Positions 1 to 6,922 of a stretch of DNA of 11,662 nucleotides are shown one piece after another. The stretch comes from an uncultured Desulfobacteraceae bacterium (GTDB lineage: Bacteria; Desulfobacterota; Desulfobacteria; Desulfobacterales; UBA2174). The notes below the pieces were generated by a model. It was given only the letters and a program-made list of their open reading frames with translations, made no database searches and was not told the origin of the DNA. The stretch spans positions 1 to 11,662 of the forward strand of contig CALJLV010000003.1 of NCBI GenBank assembly GCA_937982505.1. Reading direction: 5' to 3'. Within the stretch, counting starts at the first letter, position 1. Each line of letters opens with the position of its first letter. Made by a program: the position numbers and the translations under genes.

Positions 1-114
1 CAGCCGGACTTTGCCCCCCATGCAAGCCTTGCGCTGGTGCTGGCGGGGGCCGCTCTCCTGCCCGCGGCCACCATCGGCCTGCGCCTGTTCAGACGGCGCC
101 GGGGGCGGCGCTGA
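1..114 (+). CDS. C-terminal end of an unidentified membrane protein (partial)
   Basis: Frame 1 is open from the window edge to a TGA at 112-114 and gives 37 residues. They contain a hydrophobic stretch of about 20 residues (LALVLAGAALLPAATIGLRL) followed by an arginine-rich tail (RRRRGRR). This is the usual pattern of a last transmembrane helix with a positively charged cytoplasmic end. A multi-helix transporter is one possibility, but too little is visible to name a family. The stop codon lies inside the 3' end of the oppositely oriented Nudix gene, so the two genes converge with a 26-bp overlap. It could still be a chance open frame in GC-rich DNA. Confidence 0.5.
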   Translation, partial: QPDFAPHASLALVLAGAALLPAATIGLRLFRRRRGRR

Positions 115-712
115 CCACCGGGGGACAGGCTCCCGCCCCGGCCTGGACCAGGGGCAGCAGCCGTTCGAGAAAGCGGTGCAGGATCTTGGCCGTCAATCCC
201 CAGATGATCACGTCCCTGTAAGGATAGAGCAGTTCGCGTACGTCCGGCAGGCGGCCGGCGTAATGGCGTTCGCAGTGCGTGCGGGCCAGGTCGGCGACGG
301 GGATTCTCAGCACCCGGGCGATCTCGGTGGCATCGTAGCGCACCGGCCCGCTGCCGTCCCAGATGCCCAGAAAGGCCTCCACTTCCCGCCGGGCGATGGT
401 CTGAAAACGCCCCAGGGATCCCACCATCGCCACCTGCCCTGGCCGGATGCCCAGCTCTTCCTCCAGTTCCCGCAGGGCCGTATCCAGGGCCGAGGCGTCC
501 CCGGCGTCCCGGTGCCCCCCCGGCAGGGCGACCTGATTGCGCCACGGGTATCCCTCGGTGTCGGTTTTCTGGATGGCCAGCAGGTGGGGCTGGGGATGGG
601 CAAAGAGCAGGAGGCTGACGCTGGCCGGCCGGTATCCCGGCGTTGCGGTGGCGTTGCGCCCGCCGGGGGTCACCAGGGGGGCCAGAAGAAGGGGATCCAG
701 GGGAAAATTCAT
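89..712 (-). CDS. Nudix hydrolase, CoA pyrophosphatase (NudL)-like
   Basis: This 207-residue protein belongs to the Nudix superfamily, which hydrolyses nucleoside diphosphates linked to another moiety. The Nudix box lies at about 65-89: PGG, then RELEEELGI (R81 E82, E85 E86, G88), which supplies the metal-binding glutamates. The box is one residue longer between the glycines and RE than the classical GX5EX7REUXEEXGU. The same spacing occurs in NudL/CoA pyrophosphatases, and the later IWGLTAKIL (170-178) fits that subfamily's IWGxTA motif. The upstream NudL signature (LLTxRSxx...) is diverged here (LLAIQKTDTEGYPWRNQ), so the CoA substrate is an inference. The start is ATG 712, preceded by GGGAGG at 6 nt. 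It overlaps the ccdA stop as ATGA, so translation is probably coupled. It is the last gene of the proC operon and ends inside the convergent neighbour. Confidence 0.85.
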   Translation of the reverse strand: MNFPLDPLLLAPLVTPGGRNATATPGYRPASVSLLLFAHPQPHLLAIQKTDTEGYPWRNQVALPGGHRDAGDASALDTALRELEEELGIRPGQVAMVGSLGRFQTIARREVEAFLGIWDGSGPVRYDATEIARVLRIPVADLARTHCERHYAGRLPDVRELLYPYRDVIIWGLTAKILHRFLERLLPLVQAGAGACPPVVSAAPGAV

Positions 713-1428
713 GCGCCGCCTCCCATCAGACCGGTGATCAGATCCAGCCGGTTGGCCAGCAGGATCAGCCCCATGAGGATCAGCAGTCCTCCGGCCGCCA
801 GGTTCAGGTATCGGATCAGGACCGTGGCACGGCGCACGAACCCGAGCAGCAGGTGGATGAAGGCCGATATGAGCACAAAGGGGATGGCCAGGCCGGCGGC
901 GTAGAGGGCCAGCAGTCCCATACCCTGCCAGATGGTCTCCTGGTTGCCCGCAACAATGAGGATCGAGCCCAGCAGGGGGCCGATGCACGGGCTCCAGCCG
1001 GCGCCGAAGGCCATGCCCACCAGGAAGGTGCCCAGCCAGTGGGCCGGCTTGCGCTCCAGGTGAACCCTTCGCTCCACGTCCAGCCAGCCGATGCGCCAGA
1101 CCCCGGTGAGATGGATGCCGAAAAGGATGATGATCAGGCCCCCGACGATGGGGATAAGCTCCCGGTGCGCCAAGACCAGCCGTCCCAGGAAGGAGGCCGA
1201 GGCCCCCATGAGCACAAATACCAGGGAAAATCCCAGCACGTAGGCCAGGGTGGCGCGGATGGTGGCGCCGCGGACGCCGGGCCGCCGGCCCGAGGCGGTG
1301 AGATCCTCCAGGGAATGGCCGGTGATGAAGGTGAAATAGGCGGGCACCAGGGGCAGGATGCACGGCGAGAAAAAGCTCAGCACACCGGCCGCGAAGGCCG
1401 CGCCGTAGGAAACGCTTTCGGTCAGCAT
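709..1428 (-). CDS. ccdA: CcdA/DsbD-type thiol-disulfide transporter (cytochrome c biogenesis protein)
   Basis: This 239-residue inner-membrane protein has about six hydrophobic helices. CcdA proteins carry reducing equivalents from cytoplasmic thioredoxin across the membrane to periplasmic thiol proteins, including the apocytochrome c maturation pathway. The two family cysteines are present in matching contexts: C23 in FFSPCILPLVPAY (helix 1) and C148 in GWSPCIGPLLGS (helix 4). Length is normal for stand-alone CcdA. There is no DsbD alpha or gamma domain, so a separate periplasmic thioredoxin-like partner would be needed, and none is in the window. The ATG at 1428 lies 3 nt after the proC stop and has no clear Shine-Dalgarno sequence, suggesting re-initiation by ribosomes finishing proC. 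The gene ends with an ATGA overlap into the Nudix gene. Confidence 0.92.
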   Translation of the reverse strand: MLTESVSYGAAFAAGVLSFFSPCILPLVPAYFTFITGHSLEDLTASGRRPGVRGATIRATLAYVLGFSLVFVLMGASASFLGRLVLAHRELIPIVGGLIIILFGIHLTGVWRIGWLDVERRVHLERKPAHWLGTFLVGMAFGAGWSPCIGPLLGSILIVAGNQETIWQGMGLLALYAAGLAIPFVLISAFIHLLLGFVRRATVLIRYLNLAAGGLLILMGLILLANRLDLITGLMGGGA

Positions 1429-1431
1429 GGG

Positions 1432-2283
1432 TCAGCGGGTCGGACCGTTGGCGAAGTTCTGGATGCAGATCTCGCCCAGCTCCCGGGCCCGGGTGGTGGC
1501 CGCCTCCACCGCGTTGATCAGGGTGGTGCGCAGCCCCCCCTTTTCCAGGGTGTGGATGCCGGCGATGGCCGTGCCCCCCGGGGAGGTGACCCGGTCCCGG
1601 AGCTGGCCGGGATGTTCCTTGGAGGTGATCAGGAGTTTGGCCGCCCCCAGCACGGTCTGAGCCGACAGAAAAAGGGCGTCCTGGCGGGACAGGCCCATCT
1701 TGACCCCGGCGTCGGCCATGGCTTCGATGATCATGAAGATGTAGGCCGGTCCGCTTCCCGAAAGGCCGGTGATGGCGTCCATGAGGTAGTTCTCGCCCAC
1801 GAAGACGGTCTTGCCCACGGCGTCGAAGATCGCCATGGCCAGCTGGACGTCCTCGTCGCTGGCGTTGTCTCCCCGGGCCACGGCGGTGGCGCTTTCGCCG
1901 ACGAAGGCGCAGATGTTGGGCATCACCCGGATCAGACGCAGCTTCTTGTCCAGGCAGGATTCCACGGCGGCCAGAGGGACGCCGGCGGCGATGGAGATGA
2001 CAAGTTTCGACAGGTCGAGGCCATCCACCGTCTGGCGCAGGACCTTGGCCAGGATCTGGGGCTTGACCGCATAGACCACCACGTCGGCCGCATGCACCGC
2101 CGCCATGTTGTCCGTGAGGGTGCGCACCTTGTAGCGTTCGGCCAGCAGGGCCAGCTTGTCGGGGCGTACATCGGTGCAGATGATGCGCTCGGGCCGCGTG
2201 GATCCGTTGCCCAGCAGGCCGCTGACCAGGGCCTCGCCCATGTTGCCCGTGCCGATGAAGGCGATGGTTTTATCCGTGAGCAT
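1432..2283 (-). CDS. proC: Pyrroline-5-carboxylate reductase
   Basis: This 283-residue cytoplasmic enzyme catalyses the last step of proline synthesis: NAD(P)H-dependent reduction of 1-pyrroline-5-carboxylate to L-proline. The N-terminal Rossmann motif is AFIGTGNMG (GxGxxG at 11-16). Further family blocks are MPNICAFVGES (121-131), ITGLSGSGPAYIFMIIEAMADAGVKMGL (171-198, the start of the dimerisation domain) and the ProC signature SPGGTAIAGIHTLEKGGLRTTLINAVEAATTR (234-265). Length is typical. The ATG at 2283 follows a purine-rich GGGGGAAG about 8 nt upstream. It is first in an operon with ccdA and the Nudix gene. That grouping has no obvious pathway logic and looks like housekeeping co-transcription. 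No missing key residues were seen. Confidence 0.97.
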   Translation of the reverse strand: MLTDKTIAFIGTGNMGEALVSGLLGNGSTRPERIICTDVRPDKLALLAERYKVRTLTDNMAAVHAADVVVYAVKPQILAKVLRQTVDGLDLSKLVISIAAGVPLAAVESCLDKKLRLIRVMPNICAFVGESATAVARGDNASDEDVQLAMAIFDAVGKTVFVGENYLMDAITGLSGSGPAYIFMIIEAMADAGVKMGLSRQDALFLSAQTVLGAAKLLITSKEHPGQLRDRVTSPGGTAIAGIHTLEKGGLRTTLINAVEAATTRARELGEICIQNFANGPTR

Positions 2284-2341
2284 CCTGATTCTTCCCCCGT
2301 GGATAACTGCCTGTATGAATTATGGAACCGGAATACCGGAG

Positions 2342-2369
2342 ATTAGATGAAGACCCGGTTGCCGGTCAA
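2342..2369 (-). promoter_or_regulatory. Candidate sigma70 promoter of proC-ccdA-nudix operon
   Basis: On the minus strand, TTGACC (2369-2364) and TCTAAT (2347-2342) are separated by 16 nt, each matching 5 of 6 consensus positions. Transcription would start near 2335, about 50 nt before the proC ATG, in the only gap upstream of the operon. The call rests on pattern matching alone. Confidence 0.45.
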
Positions 2370-2371
2370 GT

Positions 2372-2390
2372 AAAAAGGTGGGCGCCGCCC
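2372..2390 (-). terminator. Weak candidate terminator after the CHASE2/HD-GYP gene
   Basis: On the minus strand a short GC-rich hairpin (GGGC-GGC-GCCC, 2390-2380) is followed by ACC and a run of five T (2376-2372). It begins 17 nt after the stop codon of the upstream operon and just before the proC promoter candidate, which is the right place. The stem is only 4 bp with a 3-nt loop, so it may be inefficient. Confidence 0.3.
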
Positions 2391-2406
2391 GGCGTTTCGA
2401 TCCGCT

Positions 2407-4410
2407 TCAAGGCTGAGCGGCGCCGATTTGCCTGAAGCGTTCCTGGTCTTCGACAAAGACGTCCACCACATCCGGGTCGAAATGCGTCCCACGTCCCTCC
2501 AGGATGATCTGTACGGCCTTTTCGTGGGACAAGGCCTCCTTGTAGACGCGCCTGGTGATCAAGGCGTCATAGACGTCCGCCAAGGCCATGAGCCTGCCGC
2601 CCAGAGGGATCTGCTCGCCGCGCAGCCCCCGGGGATACCCGGAGCCGTCCCATTTTTCATGATGGGCAACGGCGATTTCCCGGGCGAGGCTCAAGAAGGT
2701 GCAGCCTTCCTGGCCCGGGGACGGTTCTTGCGCCACGGCCAGGGCCTCGGCGCCGAGCAGGGTGTGGCGTTCCATCTCCCTGCACTCCGCCTCGCTGAGA
2801 GGCCCCGGCTTGAGCAGAATGCGATCGGCGACGCCGACCTTGCCGATATCGTGCAGGGGGGCGGTCTTGTAGAGCAGCTCGATGGTTTCCGGATCCAGAA
2901 GCTTGCGGTACGTGGGCCTTCGCGCCAGGCCCTGGGCCAGTAGGCGCACGTACTCCCGGGTGCGCCGGATGTGTCCGCCGGTCTCGTTGTCCCGGGTTTC
3001 CGCCAGGGCCATGAGGCTGGCAATGGTCGCATCCTGGGATTGGACCAGCTCCTGGCTGCGCACCCGCAGTTCGCGCCGCGAGAGGCCGTATTCCAGAAAG
3101 CTGAGGACCGCCGCGTTCAGGATCAGGACCATCTCCACGGCCAGGGGGGAAATCCAGTATCCCGGCCCATCCAGAAGTCGAAAACTGGCCAGGGCAACGC
3201 CCAGGGCCGCCGCTCCGATGGCCCCCAGGGACAAGATCGGTCCGGCGGTGGCGATCATCGCGGTGACCAGGAGACCGGCGGCCACCATGGCCACCGCCTC
3301 GGCGCCCGAAGCCCAGGCCGGCCGCAGGAGGAAATCGTCTTGCAGGATGTTGTCCAGCACCGTGGCGTGAATCTCGATGCCCGGGAAGACCCGTCCCAGG
3401 GGGGTTACGTGGATGTCCCCGAGCCCCGGCGCCGTTGTTCCCAGGATGGCGATGCAGCCGCTCAGGTCGGGCAGGGGGCCTTCCAGGAGATCGGCCACGG
3501 AGAAAGTGGGAAAGGTCTGCCGGGGACCTCGGTACCTCAGGAGCAGACGCCCCTGGTCGTCGAGGTGAATGCGCTGGGGCTTGAGCTGCACAAACCCGCC
3601 ATCCGCGTCCCGCCCTGCGGCGACGGCGGGGGACGAGCGGTGGACCATGGCGGTGGCCAGCATCAAGCTCGGGTAAACCGCCTGCGCGTAGGCCGCCAGC
3701 AGCGGCACGCGCCGCAGGACGCCGTCGGCGTCCGAGAGGGCGTTGATGAACCCGGATCCGCGGGCGGCTGCGGTGAGTTGCGGCAGGTTGCAGACCACCG
3801 CGGCGGCGCGCGGCAGTGAAAACGTCGAAATGGAAGACAGGGCCGTGCCGGGCAGGATGGACTGGATACGGCACTGGCCGGCGGTGTCGGGGGCGGGAGG
3901 ATCGGAAAAGAGGAACTTGTATCCCAGCACCGCGGGCGGGTGGGCCAAGGCCTCGGCCAGCATCCGGTCATAGTCGCGCTTGTCGGCCGGCAGGTCGTCC
4001 AGGGGCAGATGGAAACCGAAGTCGGCGCGCAGGTCTTTTTGGAGCGACAACGGCGAAGACCTGTCATGGCCGGCAAAGACGAGGTCGAGCGCGACAGTGG
4101 CCACACCGGCTTCAGCCAGGCGCGAGATCAGGCGCGCCAGGTGGTGCCGGGGCCAGGGCCACTGGCCATAGCGCTCCAGGGCCTTGTCGTCCACCGCGAT
4201 GAGCACCGGAATCCCGGAAGGGGCGCGCATCCGCGTATGGGCCAGCAGGACGTCGAAGGTTTTGGATTCAATGTGGGCAAACAGGGCCGGCTGAAGGATG
4301 TGAAGCCCCAGGACGGCCAGGGTGACCGTTACGCCGGCTGCCAGGAGGTAAAGCGTTGTCCGGCGCCCAAGGCTCCCCGATTTCTGGGGCGAGCGCTTCT
4401 GGAAAACCAT
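2407..4410 (-). CDS. CHASE2-domain membrane sensor with HD-GYP cyclic-di-GMP phosphodiesterase
   Basis: This 667-residue protein combines a sensor and a second-messenger hydrolase. A first membrane helix (about 19-40) leads into a CHASE2 extracytoplasmic sensory domain (about 45-360), which includes IAVDDKALERYGQWPWPRHHLARLI and the later GCIAILGTTAPGLGDIHVTPLG. Three helices follow (about 369-388, 390-410 and 416-436), then a linker predicted as helical (440-470) and a cytoplasmic HD-GYP domain (about 465-660). The catalytic set is complete: H480 in ETGGH, H520-D521 with K524 (HDIGK), H549 in ERHTLLG, H583-H584 in HHEKWDGSGYP with GYP at 591-593, and D612 in ALADVYDAL. HD-GYP domains hydrolyse c-di-GMP to pGpG or GMP, so an active phosphodiesterase is expected. 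The ATG at 4410 overlaps the OmpA-gene stop by one base (TGATG). Better-known CHASE2 proteins carry cyclase or kinase outputs. The signal sensed is unknown. Confidence 0.93.
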   Translation of the reverse strand: MVFQKRSPQKSGSLGRRTTLYLLAAGVTVTLAVLGLHILQPALFAHIESKTFDVLLAHTRMRAPSGIPVLIAVDDKALERYGQWPWPRHHLARLISRLAEAGVATVALDLVFAGHDRSSPLSLQKDLRADFGFHLPLDDLPADKRDYDRMLAEALAHPPAVLGYKFLFSDPPAPDTAGQCRIQSILPGTALSSISTFSLPRAAAVVCNLPQLTAAARGSGFINALSDADGVLRRVPLLAAYAQAVYPSLMLATAMVHRSSPAVAAGRDADGGFVQLKPQRIHLDDQGRLLLRYRGPRQTFPTFSVADLLEGPLPDLSGCIAILGTTAPGLGDIHVTPLGRVFPGIEIHATVLDNILQDDFLLRPAWASGAEAVAMVAAGLLVTAMIATAGPILSLGAIGAAALGVALASFRLLDGPGYWISPLAVEMVLILNAAVLSFLEYGLSRRELRVRSQELVQSQDATIASLMALAETRDNETGGHIRRTREYVRLLAQGLARRPTYRKLLDPETIELLYKTAPLHDIGKVGVADRILLKPGPLSEAECREMERHTLLGAEALAVAQEPSPGQEGCTFLSLAREIAVAHHEKWDGSGYPRGLRGEQIPLGGRLMALADVYDALITRRVYKEALSHEKAVQIILEGRGTHFDPDVVDVFVEDQERFRQIGAAQP

Positions 4411-5009
4411 CAGCGAACGGTGACCTCCACGCGGCGGTTGCGCGGCTCAGGGACCTGGTCGGGGGTCGGCACCAGCGGATGGCTGAATCCGTGGGAAGAA
4501 ACCCGGATGGTGGACGGCTCCAGGCCGGCCTGAACCAGCCGGTCCCGGACGGCGTGGGCCCTTTCCAGGGCCAGGCGTAGGTTGTACGACTCGCTTCCCA
4601 CCCGGTCGCAGTGGCCGCTGATGCGCACATCTACGGAATTGCGGCGCTGGACGGCCGCCACCACGGGCTCGATGTCGCTGGCCGACGGGGCGGTCAAAGC
4701 GGTGCTGTCGCTTTCAAAGTAGAGGCGAAAAATCTCCGGCGGCTGGGGAAGGGCGGCCAGGGTGGCGCCGTATTGGCGGGCGATCTGCGCCGGATCGAGG
4801 ATCCGGGGGGCAGTGGGCCGGGCGTCGGGGGTGTTGACGCGGGTCTCCTGGTGCGCGCTTTCCAGGACCTGGGATCCGGCCGCGGATTTCACCGTGATGC
4901 GTCCCACGCCGCCGTCGGCGTCCTCGAGGAGAACCACGCGGGTCCCCTGGGTCGCGCAGCCCGCCAGGGCCATCAACACGACTGCCAGAACCAGGTGCGG
5001 TGTTTTCAT
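4410..5009 (-). CDS. OmpA-domain lipoprotein, peptidoglycan-binding
   Basis: This 199-residue protein starts with a type II signal peptide: MKTPHLVLAVVLMALAGC, lipobox LAGC, with C18 as the lipidated cysteine. A low-complexity linker (about 20-90) leads to an OmpA C-terminal domain (about 92-199). Its core motif is ISGHCDRVGSESYNLRLALERAHAV (130-154). D135 and R150 stand 15 residues apart, the spacing of the two OmpA residues that hold diaminopimelate in peptidoglycan. A cysteine (C134) replaces the threonine usual in GHTD. The protein is probably anchored in the outer membrane and bound to the cell wall. The ATG at 5009 overlaps the FecR stop (ATGA), with AAGG 7 nt upstream, and its own stop overlaps the sensor start. 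The tight coupling suggests it works with the FecR and CHASE2 proteins. Confidence 0.9.
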   Translation of the reverse strand: MKTPHLVLAVVLMALAGCATQGTRVVLLEDADGGVGRITVKSAAGSQVLESAHQETRVNTPDARPTAPRILDPAQIARQYGATLAALPQPPEIFRLYFESDSTALTAPSASDIEPVVAAVQRRNSVDVRISGHCDRVGSESYNLRLALERAHAVRDRLVQAGLEPSTIRVSSHGFSHPLVPTPDQVPEPRNRRVEVTVR

Positions 5010-5449
5010 CGATCGACCTTGACCAGAAAGCGGGTTCCATGGCTGGAGATGACGGCATCCGGAGTCTCCACCCGGACTTTTTCCGGCGCCAGGCGTCCGA
5101 TGACCCCGGACACGTAGGCCAGAGACCCCTTGAGCAGGCTGGCGGCGATGGAAAACAGTCCTTTCTGGGGGTTGAAGGCGTAGTCGTCGAGGTCCAACTG
5201 GCTGCTGGGCCCCAGCGACAGCAGGGTGTCGTCTTCGAAAAGGATGCCGACGCTGGCATTTTCATCGGTGCGGAGCGTGTCGCCGGGGTAAAGGACCTGG
5301 CCGGTTTCGGCGGGCAGTGCGGCGCTGGCGCGCAGTACGGTGGCCCGGCCGCTGAGGGTCTTGATGTAACCGGCGGCCTCGGGCTGGGCCCAGGCGCTGC
5401 CGGCGGCCAAAAAGATGCCCAGGCCGACTAACAGGAGATGTCTCGTCAT
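5006..5449 (-). CDS. Secreted FecR-domain protein
   Basis: This 147-residue protein has a Sec signal peptide (MTRHLLLVGLGIFLAAGSAWA, cleavage likely after A21) and then a single FecR-like domain from about 27 to 145. Family features include YIKTLSGRATVLR, the LYPGDTLRTDENASVGILFEDDTLLSLGPSSQL stretch typical of FecR beta repeats, and VETPDAVISSHGTRFLV near the end (usually TPxAVxxxRGT, here SHGT). It lacks the N-terminal membrane helix and anti-sigma tail of true FecR, and no sigma factor is nearby. It is therefore a free periplasmic member of the family rather than an iron-signalling FecR. It is first in an operon with an OmpA lipoprotein and a CHASE2 sensor, and periplasmic ligand or wall sensing is a reasonable inference. 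The ATG at 5449 has GGAG 8 nt upstream. Confidence 0.88.
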   Translation of the reverse strand: MTRHLLLVGLGIFLAAGSAWAQPEAAGYIKTLSGRATVLRASAALPAETGQVLYPGDTLRTDENASVGILFEDDTLLSLGPSSQLDLDDYAFNPQKGLFSIAASLLKGSLAYVSGVIGRLAPEKVRVETPDAVISSHGTRFLVKVDR

Positions 5450-5481
5450 CAGGTGGTCTCCATCCGGGGGCCGCGGTCTAT

Positions 5482-5499
5482 CCCATGAGGTTTCATGGG
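5482..5499 (-). promoter_or_regulatory. Perfect inverted repeat in the fecR-operon leader
   Basis: CCCATGA (5482-5488) and TCATGGG (5493-5499) are exact reverse complements separated by GGTT. The repeat lies between the promoter candidate and the fecR-like start, 33-50 nt upstream of the ATG. It could be an operator downstream of the transcription start, or an RNA hairpin of 7 bp with a 4-nt loop in the leader. There is no T-run after it, so it is not a terminator. Confidence 0.5.
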
Positions 5500-5532
5500 T
5501 GTCCAGCGCTGCGGCAGGCTGCGAATATTTGA

Positions 5533-5561
5533 ATTCTACTCCAGAAACGGGACCGCCGCAA
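5533..5561 (-). promoter_or_regulatory. Candidate sigma70 promoter of fecR-ompA-CHASE2 operon
   Basis: On the minus strand, TTGCGG (5561-5556) is followed after exactly 17 nt by TAGAAT (5538-5533), which matches 5 of 6 positions of TATAAT. The predicted start near 5526 gives a leader of about 77 nt. The -35 is only a partial match, but the spacing and the AT-rich -10 in a GC-rich gap support it. Confidence 0.5.
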
Positions 5562-5709
5562 CCCGATGGCCCGCGGCCCGCAAGGCCCCGTCAGCGTCAG
5601 GGCATCTGTCGCCTGCCTGGCCGGAGGTCAGCGTTTGGCGTTGATCTTTTCCTCTGCGGATGGCGCAGCAGCGTTCGCCATGACCGGGGAAAGCGGGTCA
5701 TGCGCCCGT

Positions 5710-5732
5710 AAAAAATCCTTCGCAGGCAGGAT
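5710..5732 (-). terminator. Candidate Rho-independent terminator of the flavoenzyme operon
   Basis: On the minus strand, ATCCT (5732-5728), an 8-nt loop and AGGAT (5719-5715) form a 5-bp stem followed directly by five T (5714-5710). It begins 36 nt past the stop codon of the beta-subunit gene. The stem is short, so strength is uncertain, but position and T-run fit. Confidence 0.45.
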
Positions 5733-5767
5733 CCCAACACGTTGACGAGGCCGCCGTCCGGTGGCGC

Positions 5768-6922
5768 CTATTTGAGGGCCTCCACCTCACAGGTCAGGTC
5801 GCGGTAGGGCGAAAAGGCCTCCAGGATCATCCGGTCGTCGTCGGTGAGGCGTTCGGTGACCATCCGGGCCACCACCTCGCCCAGCCCGGGACCGAGCATG
5901 TAGCCCTGGCCGCACATGCCGGTGGCGTGCAGCAGTCCCCGGCGATCCCGGTTCCAGCCCACCAGGGGGGAGCCGTCGCTGGTCATGGGATAGGTGCCGC
6001 GCCATACCCGGCGCACCCGGATGTTTTTCAACCGCGGCATCAGATCAATCATCCGGCCGCAGCACTGGGGCAGGAAGACCGAGGTCGAGCGGGTGTCGGT
6101 GCCGGCAATGGGCGGATCCGGGGTGATGCAAAAGACGATCTGGCCATGGTGGTTCTGGTAGAAGTAGTAGTTCTTGGAACCCGGCGCCGGGCGCAGGTCC
6201 ACCACCATGGCCGGGCAGAACATGGCCACCGGTTCGGTGATCCCGGCCTCGTGGGACTCGGGCATGACGGGCATCTCGCAGCCCATGGAGCGGGTCAGCT
6301 CCCGGGAAAGACCGCCGGCGGCGTCGATGACCACCGGAGCCCGGTAGGCTTCCCGATCGGTGGTCACGCCGGTCACGCGACCGGCTTCGACCATCAGTCC
6401 GCCCACCTTCTCCTTGAAGCGGAACTCGGCCCCCAGGGACCGGGCGCGGCGGTAAAAGGCGTTGACCGACAGCAGCGGCGAAGCCGATCCGTCTTCGGGC
6501 GAAACGGTCCCCCCGCGCAGGCCCCGCGGATTGAGGCCGGGCACCGCCGCGGTCATGCGGGCCGGTCCCACCCACTCGATGTCCAGACCGTATCGGCGCT
6601 GCAGCGGCAGGTAGCCCTTGAGCACCGTTTCCTCGGCTTGCCGGTATACCGGGAAGATATAGCCGCCCGGCTGCCACTCGATGTCGTCGCCGTGGGTTTC
6701 CTTCCAGGTGGCGAAGATTTCCAGGGACCGGCGGCAGGCGACGATCTTGGCCGGGGAAGAGTGGGTGGCCCGGATGCCGCCGATGGCATGCTTGTTGTCT
6801 CCCTGGCCCGGGCTGGGGCGCATATCGATCACCAGGGGGGCGAGCCCCTCCTGGGCCAGGGCCAGGGCCGTGGGGACCCCGATGCTCCCGGCGCCGATGA
6901 CGATGGCATCGTAGCGTTTCAT
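5768..6922 (-). CDS. DAO-family FAD oxidoreductase, beta subunit (SoxB/HcnC-like)
   Basis: This 384-residue flavoprotein belongs to the D-amino-acid-oxidase/glycine-oxidase fold. It is the catalytic type of subunit in heterotetrameric sarcosine oxidase, HcnC, opine oxidases and archaeal proline dehydrogenase. It opens with an FAD-binding Rossmann motif (VIGAGSIG, 10-15) ending in D33, followed by HAIGGIR (45-51). The C-terminal block RVWRGTYPMTSDGSPLVG (305-322) and ATGMCGQGYMLGPGLGEVVA (333-352) match the conserved DAO tail that closes the FAD site. These enzymes oxidise C-N bonds of amino or imino acids. The substrate here is unknown. The ATG at 6922 overlaps the alpha-subunit stop (ATGA), with GAGG 4 nt upstream, so the two subunits should be made in equal amounts. 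There is no signal peptide, so it is cytoplasmic or membrane-associated through partners. Confidence 0.88.
   Translation of the reverse strand: MKRYDAIVIGAGSIGVPTALALAQEGLAPLVIDMRPSPGQGDNKHAIGGIRATHSSPAKIVACRRSLEIFATWKETHGDDIEWQPGGYIFPVYRQAEETVLKGYLPLQRRYGLDIEWVGPARMTAAVPGLNPRGLRGGTVSPEDGSASPLLSVNAFYRRARSLGAEFRFKEKVGGLMVEAGRVTGVTTDREAYRAPVVIDAAGGLSRELTRSMGCEMPVMPESHEAGITEPVAMFCPAMVVDLRPAPGSKNYYFYQNHHGQIVFCITPDPPIAGTDTRSTSVFLPQCCGRMIDLMPRLKNIRVRRVWRGTYPMTSDGSPLVGWNRDRRGLLHATGMCGQGYMLGPGLGEVVARMVTERLTDDDRMILEAFSPYRDLTCEVEALK

Larger units (their letters stand above)
5450..5767. other. 318-bp intergenic region between beta-subunit gene and fecR-like gene
   Basis: No credible gene was found here. 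It holds, from right to left on the minus strand, a terminator candidate for the flavoenzyme operon (5710-5732), an inverted repeat CATGACC-N10-GGTCATG (5679-5702), a sigma70-like promoter (5533-5561) and a second inverted repeat CCCATGA-GGTT-TCATGGG (5482-5499). The fecR-like ribosome binding site follows. A plus-strand open frame across the region (5415-5711) has low-complexity content and no recognisable domain. Confidence 0.6.

Noticed and set aside
89..1363. Single 424-residue reading of the Nudix frame extended upstream to 1363
   Set aside because: The part before residue 218 is an out-of-frame translation of ccdA. The Nudix fold starts at the ATG at 712, which has a good ribosome binding site and the ATGA overlap.
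643..2346. 567-codon open frame on the plus strand opposite proC and ccdA
   Set aside because: It lies antisense to two clear conserved genes. Its product is low-complexity and rich in Gly, Asp, Gln and His with no domain, as expected from codon bias in GC-rich DNA.
5415..5711. Plus-strand 98-codon open frame between fecR-like and beta genes
   Set aside because: It starts inside the fecR-like gene on the opposite strand, and the product has no recognisable features; the region is better explained by promoter and terminator signals.
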